DNA of 64,000 nt from Silene latifolia (lineage: Eukaryota > Streptophyta > Magnoliopsida > Caryophyllales > Caryophyllaceae). Within the stretch, counting starts at the first letter, position 1, and every line of letters begins with the position of its first letter. The position numbers were made by a program, and so were the translations under genes. A model generated the notes under the pieces. That model was not told where the DNA came from and made no database searches. It saw nothing but the letters and a program-made list of their open reading frames with translations. Positions 1 through 11,232 of the stretch are shown here, one piece after another. The stretch lies in NCBI RefSeq assembly GCF_048544455.1, contig NC_133526.1, positions 3,116,001 through 3,180,000 of the forward strand, written 5' to 3'.

Positions 1-46
1 TTATAACTCCACACTACTAATCTTCATTTAAGGACCTTCACTTATT

Positions 47-319
47 TTATGTAAGAGTCCAAGGACCTAAAAACATCATTACTCTAATAGGATCTTCATG
101 AGGAGTGTTAATTTTTCGCCTTGTAGTCGTAGTAGATGAAGGAATAACGCGGTGTTTAATCTCGCGATTAGTATTATGATGATGATGATGATTATCTCTT
201 ACCATGTTATTCATCCTATTGCTAGCGGCTTCGTGTGCTAACTTTAGTTCCTCTTCAATGACTCTCTTCCACTCCTGAGCTACTAAAGGAGCATCACAAG
301 CGATCTTCACCGGTTTCAT
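47..319 (-). CDS. small plant protein of unknown function, 90 aa, single exon
   Basis: The frame runs from a true ATG (CAT at 317-319) to TAA at 47-49. I do not recognise the family. The N-terminal half (residues about 12-42) is rich in E, K, A and R and probably helical. The middle carries a His run (HHHHH, residues 44-48) followed by a Thr run. The C-terminus is hydrophobic and Trp-containing (MMFLGPW). There is no signal peptide or membrane segment. A TATA-like element on the same strand about 130 bases upstream, plus 5'-leader-like sequence between them, supports a real transcription unit. Many short eudicot stress- or wound-responsive proteins look like this, but that is inference. It could also be a chance open frame. 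Confidence 0.5.
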   Translation of the reverse strand: MKPVKIACDAPLVAQEWKRVIEEELKLAHEAASNRMNNMVRDNHHHHHNTNREIKHRVIPSSTTTTRRKINTPHEDPIRVMMFLGPWTLT

Positions 320-448
320 CTAATTGTATACTTACTATATTAGAAATGACTGAGACGGAGAGAGTATATTTAACTTAAAAATTAGATTGAAATGAACTAC
401 TGAACAAAAGCTAATGTAAGATTAATGTAGTGAAGACTTGGTGCTTCT

Positions 449-456
449 ATTTATAG
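449..456 (-). promoter_or_regulatory. TATA box of the 90-aa protein gene
   Basis: TATAAATA on the minus strand, 130 bases upstream of the ATG at 319. Position and sequence fit a plant core promoter; the start site is not known. Confidence 0.5.
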
Positions 457-844
457 ACTAAGAAAAGTATAACATTTTTTAGAAAAAAAAAAAAATGGTA
501 TGGAGGGCCCCATCATGTAGGGAAGCGAAGAGGAAACTCCTATCATGGTGGCTCAATGAGTTTAAGGATATTTAATCTATCTATCATTAAATGCGGGTTT
601 GAACCGAATACAGGCTGAACCTTATGGCCCTTATACAAGAGAGGTAGATGGTAAAGGATGGACTAACACATTAGGGTACGTGTGTGAGGTGGAGCGAGGG
701 GGGACTAGCAGGGCTGCTCACCCCTGCTGGCATTTGAAAATTTCAAAATTTGTAGTTACATTTTTCGAGTTTTTTCGAGGTCCCCTTACAATATTACCGT
801 TTTGCCTCCGCTGACTTAAAATGTTGGCTCCGCCACTGTGTCAG

Positions 845-1012
845 GCACTCGACATTCAAATAAGGGTACGTATGACACTCAAAACACTTTATTTTAAGCC
901 AAAATGCGGATTTTTCAACAAAATAGCTGAGTCTGACACCTACACGGCTACACATGCACCCGTGCTGAATACTTCTAAACAAGTCCGAGTGACAGAGTCG
1001 TCGGCCACAATC
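845..1012. repeat. dispersed degenerate repeat, copy A
   Basis: About 165 bp sharing ordered words with 14150-14310: TTAAGCCAAAAT, a pyrimidine tract, a GAGTYTGAYRC word, CATGCACC, GTGCTG, then AGTC-GAGTCACA near the end. The two copies lie 13 kb apart. Type unknown: an old transposon piece or a copied untranslated region. Confidence 0.45.
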
Positions 1013-1386
1013 AAAGTATGATGAATTGATGATAAAGTAAAGTCACTAAGGTCCCAAAAATCTGATAGGGAATCATGGCATCAAGTAGTGGATGGACCTA
1101 CATATGTTGATATTAAAATTGGGATAGGATATGTAAATCGTTAGTTGTGGATAACACATCAGATTTTTTGATGTATACACAGTTTGCTGTATACCTAACA
1201 GTGATGTTTTTTGTGTTTTTTCCTTTGCATAATTGCATTATTACACCTATACATGTAATAAAATTAGGTCTTCCATAATTTAGCATATGCAATTTGTTTG
1301 TTTTCTCTATGTGCATAGAACCCAGCTTCGATTATTGTTTGTTTTTACTTTTTAGTAGATGTCGTAAAAAATCGTGTTTTAGAACA

Positions 1387-1609
1387 GTCTGACTGTTTTC
1401 TGAGATATCGAACATTGTTACTTCTAAACGGATATGAGTAAATCAGTAAAAGCAGTATATTATCAGTTCAGTTATCATGTAAGTTTTACAGAAGTTAATA
1501 ACCGGGTTTTTGAAAAGTCCGACTGTTTTCTGAGATATCAGTAAGTATAGCATATCGGGAATTCTGTAAATATTGGTAGAGCAGTATATTAACAGATCGG
1601 TTATCAAGA
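1387..1609. repeat. two-copy direct repeat, 131-bp period
   Basis: The words GACTGTTTTCTGAGATATC (1391 and 1522) and CAGTATATTA..CAG..C.GTTATCA (1452 and 1583) recur with the same 131-bp spacing. This is a diverged local duplication in a gene-free stretch. Confidence 0.6.
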
Positions 1610-2250
1610 ATTCAAGATATACCTTAAACAATTAAAAAGGTAATAAACAGAATGCTAGGTGCAAAAAAATGAAGATTTGGCATCTGATACGAGCGAAAGC
1701 AAATGGTTTATTTTCGGAATTTGATATGAACAGATGATCAGTGAATCGAGTTAGGAATATCACAAGATCAGTATAAGTCAGATTATGCATCAGATTCTGC
1801 AAGCTGTAACTCACTAACTCGCAACTGGTGGTCACATCACATCATATCGGAATAATATGATGTTAACTCATGTCTACAGCCTACAGGATCCGGTTTAATC
1901 CCGATTTGAGCCGTGTAAGACCATAATGACAGTGGAGATTCGTTTCTCCCGAGTTTTAACACTGTCGCACATTCCTGATGACTGAAATTCGAGACTTCTG
2001 GTTAAAATTGCATCAACCCCTTACAAGTTAATCGAATTCAACGAAAACAGAATCTTGGCTCTCCGCTGTAGAAACAGAAACATAGTTTCGATTTGAAGAA
2101 CTAATTAAAGCGTGCTCTTTATTTTAAGGTGGCGGACCTGCAGTTAGGCAAACTGAGGCATGAATATGAAATAGATTCCTTTAAGAAAGCAAAGTAATGG
2201 CGGAACTAGGAAGGCGTAGCAGGAACTGACCGCTTTCCAAAACCAGTCGA

Positions 2251-2431
2251 AGCATATACAGTCGATTGTCAATAAACTCATTTACGCTAGTATCTGAACT
2301 TCCTGACATTGGCAAAGCATTTACAGTCGACTGTCGATAAACTCATTTAAGCTAGTACCTGAACTTCCTGACTTTGGCAAAGCATTTACAGTCGATTGTC
2401 AATAAACTCATTTACGCTAGTATCTGAACTT
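2251..2431. repeat. 65-bp tandem repeat, about 2.8 copies
   Basis: Units begin at 2251, 2316 and 2381 with AGCATWTACAGTCGAYTGTC and continue through AATAAACTCATTTACGCTAG to ATCTGAACTTC. The copies differ at only a few positions. The array lies about 260 bp beyond the stop codon of the cyclotransferase-like gene, so it may fall in or just past its 3' end. Confidence 0.8.
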
Positions 2432-2694
2432 CTGCGGTAGACAAACATGGGTTTGCGATATACACATTGTCGACAGAGTATTTCCCGAGTTTTTATCAAT
2501 TGAAATCATCAACTAACGAACAAATTCATAATCATAATAAATTCGATTATTATTATTAATAAAAAATAAATCAACAAGAGGTCCAATTACTTTTGAGTAA
2601 CAATAACGCCACTCAAAAATCAACTACACCACTTAATAAATAACTTAAATCAACAGCGATAAAACACAAGCATTTTACGAGTGACGTTTTTAAA

Positions 2695-3222
2695 TCACTG
2701 TTGAAGATACAAAAGAATATAATCCTTCAATTTAAATCCAACATCTCTAGCCTCAATTCCAACATACTTATCCGCATCACTTAACCTATACTCCTCAATC
2801 CCTTCCCTTCCACTCTTCTCCCACATCTCCATCCCGAAACTCCGATCCGCGAAATACGCTTCCGCCTCCACCCTCGCCGCGCCGTCGCCACCGTCCGCCG
2901 GCGTCGGAACCACCGTCGCCGGCAGCCGCTCGTAGTGGCCGCGGTCAACGCCCTCGAGCTCGTCGAGTCGGGCCAGGGCCCGGCCCGATACTAAGTAGAG
3001 CTCGCCGGAGACCCGACGGCCCGACCCGAGATGGTTGATAAGGAAAGGGATGCCCAAGGGCCCGCGGACTAGAGGGTAGGGGTGTACGGTTGTGTGGGGC
3101 CCGAGGAATTGGGCGTCGTTTGAGGCGGTGAGGGTTTCGAGGAGGTGGTGGTTTGGGAAGCCTTGCTTTAGGGTTCCGTAGACGAAGATTAAGGCTTTGT
3201 TGTTGTCGTTGTTGGTCGACAT
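2695..3222 (-). CDS. gamma-glutamylcyclotransferase-like (AIG2/GGACT family) protein, 175 aa
   Basis: Single exon, ATG at 3220-3222. The protein has the gamma-glutamylcyclotransferase fold signature: VYGTLKQGFPNHHLL at residues 14-28, which forms the substrate loop in this family, and LDELEG at 86-91, whose last Glu (about residue 90) matches the general acid/base. GELYLV (73-78) and a Tyr-rich segment follow. Family members release 5-oxoproline from gamma-glutamyl amines, amino acids or glutathione. This one resembles the plant AIG2-like group (Arabidopsis At3g02910 type), presumed cytosolic. Length is normal for the group. The coding region is much richer in G+C, especially at third positions around 2850-3030, than the AT-rich surroundings. 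The exact substrate cannot be told from sequence. Confidence 0.9.
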   Translation of the reverse strand: MSTNNDNNKALIFVYGTLKQGFPNHHLLETLTASNDAQFLGPHTTVHPYPLVRGPLGIPFLINHLGSGRRVSGELYLVSGRALARLDELEGVDRGHYERLPATVVPTPADGGDGAARVEAEAYFADRSFGMEMWEKSGREGIEEYRLSDADKYVGIEARDVGFKLKDYILLYLQQ

Positions 3223-3559
3223 TGTGGAGAGTGATGCGAGTTTTGGAATTATGATGAATTATTTAGTAGGGCAGAGCACGGGTCGGATATTAGTGTATGG
3301 GGTTATATTTAGGTGGAAGGGGTGGAAATTAGAAAAGGGCGTTTTTTATAACTTGATTTTTTGGTAGGTATTTGTTTGTTTGATTTGTAGTTCTTCTAAA
3401 TTAAGAAAATAATCACGAGTTAATAACTTAATATGGTGCTAATTTGGAATATTGGTTTATTAATGTAGAAATGACTTAAAAAAAACAATTGGTCTCCTGA
3501 CGCATTTTGACTTTCACATTTGTATATTTTGTGAGATAAAATGGTAGAATAAAACGGGG

Positions 3560-3700
3560 TTAGTGGAGAAAGGGGACCACATGAATAGTGTTGCAGAGAG
3601 AGAAAAAGTGGGTACATTGTGAGGTAAAATGGTATCCGTCTTCAGCTTGTGACGGATATGTCATGTCTTCAATGAGAATTTGTGTAAAAAAAAAAAGGTC
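3560..3700. mobile_element. Mutator-like MITE piece
   Basis: It contains a near-palindrome around TATCCGTC...GACGGATA and ends in CAATGAGAATTTGTG. That end is the reverse of the CACAAATTCTCATT terminus of the elements at 35339-35526 and 40840-41032. The other end is eroded. Confidence 0.45.
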
Positions 3701-4140
3701 AAATGGAATATTAGTATTTGTAATTCTTTGGTTGATTTTGTCTCTACTATCATCTCGTGTATTAAATAATTCCTTAGTATTGATAAATATGATAAATCGA
3801 TCAACTTTGGCAATAAAATGAGTCACAAGATGAGGAAAAAAATCAAACACTATATCATCGTTGTAAAATTATTAATATCAACAACTCGGCAATGTTACTT
3901 AAAACAATACCCTCATATTCATTATGATATTTCACATTGCTTTTGGGTAGTTTTTAAGAAGAATGAAATTTGTGGTGGAAAATAGAGAAAAAGGAGAGTA
4001 AGAGAGGAAATATGAGGCCATAAATCCTAAGAACCACTAATTATAGACTAATAAGAAAAGTGAAAGATCTTAGTAATTTGTCATTTTAGAAAATGTGGAA
4101 GATGTCATAAATTAGGAGGGAGTAGTATTTAATTTTGTAA

Positions 4141-4537
4141 CTAGTATAGCAACTCGTGTTATAGCACGGTAATTTTATAAAGGTTAATTATAAGATTTAG
4201 TGTATTAATATTATTTTAATAAATTGAATTTAAATTTAATTTAATGTAAATGTATTTTTATATAAAAAACGTAACCATAAGAAATATTCCATATATTTGG
4301 GTAGAATATTGTAGTAGAAATATTTCATATATGAGTTGACTATAATATTTTGACTACAATATATTTATATGAGTTGACTATAATATTTTGACTACAATAT
4401 ATTAGAAAGGAAATATATTAGAAGGAAATATTCTAAAAGTGAATATTCCGTATGGGGGAAAGATGAGCGGGAAACTTGAGCGGGAATAATACAGATGTGA
4501 ATAACACAGATGTATTATTCTTTTAGTCTATAGGGGA
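4141..4537 (-). mobile_element. non-autonomous Helitron, 397 bp
   Basis: Read on the minus strand it starts A|TCCCCTATAGACTAAAAG and ends in a GC-rich hairpin (CCGTG..CACGAG) followed by CTAG|T, the Helitron pattern with insertion between A and T and no target duplication. The 5' terminus matches the elements at 35564-35939 and 62646-63261. A 38-bp unit containing GAGTTGACTATAATATTTTG is duplicated inside (4329-4404). No Rep/helicase coding remains. Confidence 0.75.
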
Positions 4538-4974
4538 TTGAGAAATAAATTAGTATCCGGGACGGATTATAGTTTATTGGATCCTTATCTTTGCTCTTCT
4601 TAGTTTACCTATTTCTTGACGTTTTGCATAAGGGTGAAGTGCAAGAGAAAGTGTTTACCTTTTCTCACTTGGATTACCACGCAATTAAGATAGGTTCATC
4701 ACAAACGGGCAAACAACTAATCTTGCTTACGTTGATAATACCTACGAAGTATTTTAATGGTAAAATTGATCCAATAACTACTGTTGATGATAACAAAAAC
4801 AAACTTTTTGCTATTATTATGTAGACAAATGTCTTTATCATACGATACCTATTTTAGTCTGAACACGAATATTAACCCCCCCCCCCCCTCTTAAACAAAA
4901 ATTTGTGCATCACAAATTATGCTCAAATATCAGTAGGGCTAAACAACAGACGGAAGGCTTAAGACCATCTCCAA

Positions 4975-5406
4975 GGCTCTGTTTGGCACGACACTTCAGG
5001 TAGCTTATTTGACCAAAGTAGCTTATTTGACCAAAATTTCAAATTCGATTTTTTGCAAGTGTTTGGTAAGTATCTTATTTGGTCAAATAACGTATCGAAA
5101 TGAAATCTTCTACCTCGGGCAAAGATTGTAGCATTTGAGAAATCAGTGCAAAGACTTATTTTCCATTTTTTACCCCTTTATTCTATAATATTAAATAATT
5201 TTCATATCCTTTTACGTCAGTTTACCAAAATCATCTACCTTTTCAGCTAGTTTGCCAAACACATTTTTATATAATCAGTTACTTTATCAGCTCCTAATTT
5301 TCAACTACCATATCAGTTACCTTTTCAGGTTTCGGTTAGTTTTTCAGTTTTTAACTATCTTTTCAGGTTTCAGCTACCTTTTCAGGTAGTTTTGTCAAAC
5401 AGAGCC
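4975..5406. mobile_element. Tourist/PIF-Harbinger-like MITE (GGCTCTGTTTGG family)
   Basis: Terminal inverted repeats GGCTCTGTTTGGC and GTCAAACAGAGCC, with subterminal CAGGTAGCTT and AGGTACCTTTTCAG motifs. Four more family members are in the window (6484, 8177, 26418, 44979). Flanks are CAA on the left and AA(G) on the right, so the duplication is blurred here. Confidence 0.8.
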
Positions 5407-6483
5407 AAGTCTCCAACCATGATTCTTTCTTCTCCTCATCTCACTCTCTCTTATCACTTCTTTACTCATCTACCTCATTATTCCACAACTTTTTAATTTT
5501 ACACCCCCAACAATAATTTAAATTTATTCCTCATCACTCTCTTTCATCATTTATCTCTCTTACTTTAACATCCCCACACATTTTTACATTAAAAATCTAT
5601 TTTTGTAATTTGCTCGAGTTTTGAACTCGATAATTTATCGACTTCGGTTTTATTATAGAAAAAAGGTAAGACGTGTGTGGATATATGTCAATATTACTAC
5701 CTATTTGTAGAGGAAAAAATAGAAATTATGATGTAATTATTTTTTACACACTAATTATTGGCAAAAATAAAAAATTGATGAACAATTAATTCTTTCTATC
5801 CATTGTGACAGTCATTTGCTAAAACTAATTAGCCAAAAAGGCATATGTTTGCGGAGCAAAAATAATTAAAGTACTACAAAAAGTAATTTGCCGGGGGTGT
5901 AGGGGCCTTTCACGCTGTGCGTTTTCATACTTGACAAACCGCTGTGTGTCTTCATCCTCATACTCTTGTGTTGCCTTCAGCGTGGTTGAAAACCACACTT
6001 TACTCATCCTCGGTTTTTCGAGTAATCCATTCCTCGTGGTTGAGGATGGTCTGAAGGTAAGTGAATAATTATAGAACGACAAAGTTGAAAGTTCAATACT
6101 AATTGTTCACACTATTTAGTAATATGTCGACGTTATTTAGTTCGACCTCCCGAACGGATCAAATTGAAGTGTATAATATAATACACGACGTTATTTAGTA
6201 CGACCTCTCGACATTATTTCGTGCAAAATGGCAAACCTCAAAGGAATCATGTACATTTTCCCTTTAAATTAAGATATGTCGAAACCGAATCGAATTTTTT
6301 AACGTAAGACACACGGGTCAGGAGACCGGAATATTGGAGCTTGTAACAGCGGCCCATGGACTATATATTTACAGACCATACACTATATATACATAATCTT
6401 AAGCCCAACATTGTCTTGATAACCAGCCTTAGGCCCCAATTGACTAATTGTCTACTATGTCGAGAACTTGATAACCAGCTTTA
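5407..6483. other. gene-free spacer
   Basis: AT-rich sequence with CT-rich patches (5430-5560). A minus-strand open frame at 5825-6082 has no recognisable motif. No gene or element is supported. Confidence 0.5.
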
Positions 6484-6890
6484 GGCTATGTTTGGCAAAG
6501 CATTTCATGATTTGATCTGGTGTTTTACCTAGTGCTGTTTGGTAAAGTTATTTCAGGTACCTGAAATGACTTTTCAGGTACCTGAAATGAAAAGGTACTT
6601 CAGGTAGCTATTTTAAGTTTCAGGTAGCTGAAATGTTCTACTTTACATATTTACCCTTTATTTAAATTAATTTATTATAATTATTAATATCCTTTTATGT
6701 CATTTTACAAAAAAATCAGTTACCTTTTCAGTTAGTTTTACCAAACACTTTACAATTAATCAGTTACCTTATCAGTTTCCAATTTTCAACTAGCTTTTCA
6801 GGTACCTTTTTAATTTCAGTCACCTTATCAGGTTTTAGATACCTTTTCAGGTTTCAGGTACGTTTTCAGTCAGTTTTACCAAACAAAGCC
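6484..6890. mobile_element. Tourist-like MITE (GGCTCTGTTTGG family)
   Basis: Ends GGCTATGTTTGGCAAAG and ACCAAACAAAGCC, flanked by a TTA duplication (6481-6483 and 6891-6893). Internal CAGGTACCTGAAATG and AGGTACCTTTTCAG words match the sister copies. Confidence 0.8.
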
Positions 6891-6893
6891 TTA

Positions 6894-8170
6894 GGCCCAA
6901 CATTGTTTAAATTTTTTGGTACGGGATATTTGTTTGAATTTCCATGTTTTGTATATAATAAATCGAATATCAAATCAGTTTGAATAACCGTAACCTTGAT
7001 TTACGCTGACTTTTTGAGTCTTTAATTCCTCATAAGTGAGATTGACTATGGAGTACTCGTGTGAAATTAGCAAAATTCTAAGGCGGTATTTAATAAAGAT
7101 TTGGTTGAATTTATATTACATACCGCATTCTAAAAACGTATATTGTTTTGGGGGACCGCGATAAATAAATAGTCAATATTATAAGCGTGTAATTATTCTG
7201 TAACACCGTTGTTTACTGATCATGGAGGTTGGCATGTAGCATAAGAAGTCTTGGATCAATTATTTGGAATTTGACTGTAATCATTAAGGTTAAAACTTCA
7301 AATGTTGCATCATGTAAGAATATTATCAAACCTAATATTATTGTCGATTTCGTACTAAAGTATGAACGTGATTGATTTATTTTGACTGTATGGACCACCA
7401 ACATATACCGATCACCCCAATAATAAAATTAAATATTTGTACTACTGTACTAGATTTTATACTACGATTTATTTGATTGATATGAAATTATAAATATGAA
7501 AATATAAACAATTTGATTGATTTCAATAAATGGGGGCACATGATGTTATTCCTCATTTATTACTTTACAAAAAGTCAATCAAAATTCAATGTATCCTTTT
7601 TAATTTTAATGGGCCACCAACACTAAAAAAAAAAAAAAAAATCGTCAGCCACAATAATTTTTGTATAAATGAAATTTTCGAACGAATATCATGGACATAA
7701 CGCAATATAACTAAAACTGTCGACTTATCTAGTTCTTTTTTAAGGGGTTTATATAGAGTTATTAAACCGAAATAGATTTGAATCGATTTAAGCACTGTCC
7801 CATACGACACATTATGGTGAAAGTTGCATCAATTCTTTTATACTTGTATAATACGAACCTATTTGTTTAAGAATGATGAATTTTATTTTATCTTTGTTGA
7901 TTCATTTTAAGTCAATTTGATGTCGTTCATAAAAAAAATGAGCTTTTCTTTTCAGGGTGAAACGATTTTCTCTTTCAGAAGAAACATGAACCTATTTTAT
8001 AGTCTTGATTGGAAACTTAATTAGTGCAATAATCTTTTTAATAATTTAATTGATAATGTCACAAAAACATTAGTAAAAAAATTTCTTTTATAGCACAATA
8101 TTGGCCATGTCAGATTGTCAGGGAAATGAAGCAGGTTTATGATAACAGATACTAGGAGATAACATTTGTA
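6894..8170. other. gene-free spacer
   Basis: AT-rich sequence with short A and T runs. I see no coding frame with recognisable residues, no RNA gene and no bounded repeat. Confidence 0.5.
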
Positions 8171-8176
8171 GACTTA

Positions 8177-8602
8177 GGCTCTGTTTGACAAAACTACCTG
8201 AAAAGGTAATTGAACTCGAAAAAATCGAAAAAATGAAAAGCTAACGAAAACGAAAAGGTAATCGATAAGGTAGTGAAAATTAGGAGGAATCGATAAGGTA
8301 ATCGATTATATAAAAATGTGTTTGACAAACTAACTGAAAAGGTACCTGATTTTGGTAAAATGACGTAAAAGGATATGAAAATTATTTAATATTATAGAAT
8401 AAAGGGGTACAAAATGGAAAATAAGTCATTTCAGTCACTGATTTCTCAAATCTTTACCCGAGTAGCATTTCATTTCAGGTACCTTATTTGACCAAATAAG
8501 CTACTTGCCAAACACTTGCAAAAAAATCAGGTAACTGAAATTTTGGTCAAATAAGCTACTTTGGTCAAATAAGCTACATGAAGTGTTGTGCCAAACGGAG
8601 CC
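8177..8602. mobile_element. Tourist-like MITE (GGCTCTGTTTGG family)
   Basis: Starts GGCTCTGTTTGACAAAAC and ends GCCAAACGGAGCC. Its orientation is opposite to the copy at 4975, since it opens with the AAAAGGTAATTG side. Flanks are TTA and TAA, consistent with a slightly altered 3-bp duplication. Confidence 0.78.
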
Positions 8603-8943
8603 TAAGGTTATTAGATTTAGTAGCACACTTAACCATCAAATTTAATTAGCAAAACTGAAAAGGTGTTTGTACACTAACAGATTACACTCTATATGTCAAT
8701 TATATTTTTTTTTTTAATGTATAGACATGGATAATGCAGTTATAATCCCGCGTGTTATTAGCTACATATACAAAATTACTATTATAGGAAAAATATATGC
8801 TATCGACATCATTTAAGGAACATATGAAATTAGTAGATTGAATGGTTAATTACTTAATTTACTGATTAATAAATATCATGACCTACTAATTTATCTAATG
8901 TACATCAATGCTCCAAACAAGGCCATGTTGTATGAAAAATATA

Positions 8944-9128
8944 CTCCTTCTATCCCGATCATTTGTTATCTTATTCTTTTGAGGTATCTCAGTCAATTGT
9001 TGTTATTTCTATTTCAATTTAATCATTCACACTTAATTTAGTCCACTTGTCATTTAATAATTAACCCCTTTTTTTTCTTGATCTTTGTGTCAAAACCAAA
9101 GGACAACAATTGACCGGGACGGAGGGAG
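8944..9128. mobile_element. Stowaway-type MITE
   Basis: Ends CTCCTTCTATCCCGATC and GACCGGGACGGAGGGAG, inside a TA duplication (8942-8943, 9129-9130). Closely matches 23660-23867 in its GATCATTTGTTATC and GGACAACAATTG parts. Confidence 0.85.
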
Positions 9129-9155
9129 TATGCAAGATTCATAAAGAACCTTGAG

Positions 9156-9211
9156 AATTGAAGCAAAACATGTGTGATGAACTAATTGAAGCAAAACATG
9201 TGTGATGAACT
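9156..9211. repeat. 28-bp perfect tandem duplication
   Basis: The unit starting AATTGAAGCAAAACATGTG is repeated exactly at 9156 and 9184. The identity points to a recent slippage event. Confidence 0.85.
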
Positions 9212-10153
9212 AACTAATCATTAATCATTGCATAACGTTATTATTAATGTAATATATTAACGTTATCTTTCCAATCAAAATCTTTATCTTAAATCCATAA
9301 CATTAATCAAAAATCCAAAATTGATCCTCTTGCAATTCTATCATCTAGCCAAGGTTCAATGACTTTGGCCTCTCCTTCAAATTAGAATGCAAATGATCTT
9401 AATCTCATTGTATGTGTCATAGTGTCAAAGCACTAGTTTTTGTTAATGCCAAAAATTGTGCCATAATAAGAGGGAACACTCTAGCCAATTTAAATAATTT
9501 ATCCACATGGAGATTAACTCCTTGTTCTTGTGTTGCGGGTGCGTAAAAGAGGAATGGTGTAATACAATTGAGTGAATCGGCTCGATGAACTCCAGTTCTG
9601 AAATTAAAAGGTCAAAGGATCGGATTGGGTCCGATAATGTACCCTAGTTGATTTTGAACGATTTTAAGTTGATCCGACTATCGGTTTAGGGTGTTGACTA
9701 ACTAAAGTTTGGTTCTTAAGGAGTGTCATCCTCTTGATATTAGTACTACTGCACTTCTACTCGAATATATTAATATATCGAATTAATTGGGCGAGCCTTG
9801 TTTTTCTTATCTCCAAATTAGTTTGAAGTCTGGTCATTTGAGTCAAGTTATTTTTATGGTCGACTAAGTGAGCTCTCCATCCTTTTTATTTGTTTATCTT
9901 TAAGGCCCTGTTTTTTTAGACTTAATTTCAGTTCTAATAAGTTCAGTTCAGCTCTATTAAGTTCAGTTCAGCTCCATTCAGTTCAGTTCAGTTCAGAGTA
10001 GTTTATTTCAACATTAATATTATTATTCTTATTTTATATTCTTATTGTTATCATTATTATTATACAAATTTATTTACTATTGTTATTATTTTATTAAAAT
10101 TTATTTTTAATATTTATTATATTGCTATTTATTTTTATTATATCTATTTATTA

Positions 10154-10467
10154 CTCCCTCCAATTCGCTATAATGTTCCCTATTTCCCAAAACGGATTAT
10201 TCAAGTAATGTTCCTCTTTCCTTTTTTGGTAACTTTTTCTCTTATTTTATTCATTTCTCTCTCCTATAATCAAACCCCACCCAACTCTTTTACTCCTATT
10301 TTATTACTTTTCTTAATATTTTGGCCCCACAACTCCTTATTTAACTCCTATTAATTCATCTCTCTCTCCTAACACCAACCCCACATTTGTCCTTTATTAT
10401 TTTATAATCATCTTTCTTAAGTATTGTGCCATATTGATATGGGAACATTGTGATGAATTGGAGGGAG
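10154..10467. mobile_element. Stowaway-type MITE, nested
   Basis: Ends CTCCCTCCAATTCGC and ATGAATTGGAGGGAG with TA on both sides. Same subfamily as 54860-55174 (TATAATGTTCCC, CGGATTATTCAAGTAATG). Nested in the 9904-11232 element, so it is younger. Confidence 0.85.
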
Positions 10468-10507
10468 TATTATATTATTATGATTAATGGCAATATTAAG
10501 GTATTAA

Positions 10508-10600
<93 letters not shown>

Positions 10601-11031
10601 TATTATTATTATATTTTTATATTATATTTATTATTTATTAATATATTCATTTTTATTAATATTATTAATAACATATTTATTATTATTATTATATTAATTA
10701 ATTATTATATTACATCTATTATTATTATTATTATTATTATTATTTATATTAATTATTATTTATAATATTTATATTATACTTATCATATTTGTTTTTTAGT
10801 TATTATTATTAATATATTATATTATTTAATATATTATAATATTATTAATAATATTATTTATATTACTAATATATTATTATTATATTTATTATTATATTAC
10901 TATTTTATTTTTATATTACTTATTAGATTATTATTATATTATATTGATATTTTATTAATAATATTATTATAACATTTATTATTATTATTATTTGTATTAT
11001 TGTTATTATATTATTATTATTATTATTATTA

Positions 11032-11074
<43 letters not shown>

Positions 11075-11075
11075 G
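10508..11075. repeat. (ATT)n microsatellite and decayed TTA-rich DNA
   Basis: A nearly pure run of about 34 ATT units at 10508-10611, then decayed TTA/ATA sequence, then a second run at 10999-11075. On the plus strand the first run reads as poly-Leu; this is a repeat artefact, not a gene. Confidence 0.95.
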
Positions 11076-11232
11076 TCTTTTTATTTTTATTTCAGTTGAC
11101 TTTAGTTCAGATCAGTTCAATTCAATTGATTCGATTCGATTCGATTCAAATTTCTATTAAGTTGATTCGATTCGATTCAACTCCATTAAATTCAGTTAAG
11201 TTCAGAAAATTTTAGTTTAAAAGAACAGGGCC

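Larger units (their letters stand above)
9904..11232. mobile_element. Tourist-like MITE expanded by an (ATT)n tract and a nested Stowaway
   Basis: Ends GGCCCTGTTTTTTTAGAC and AAAGAACAGGGCC with a TAA duplication (9901-9903 and 11233-11235). Both ends carry CAGTTCAG/TTCAGTT subterminal runs. The interior has been taken over by ATT/TTA microsatellite DNA, and a Stowaway sits at 10154-10467. Without these it would be a few hundred bp. Confidence 0.75.

Noticed and set aside
10450-10641. Open frame encoding a long Leu run
   Set aside because: It is a translation of the (ATT)n microsatellite with no other protein-like sequence.
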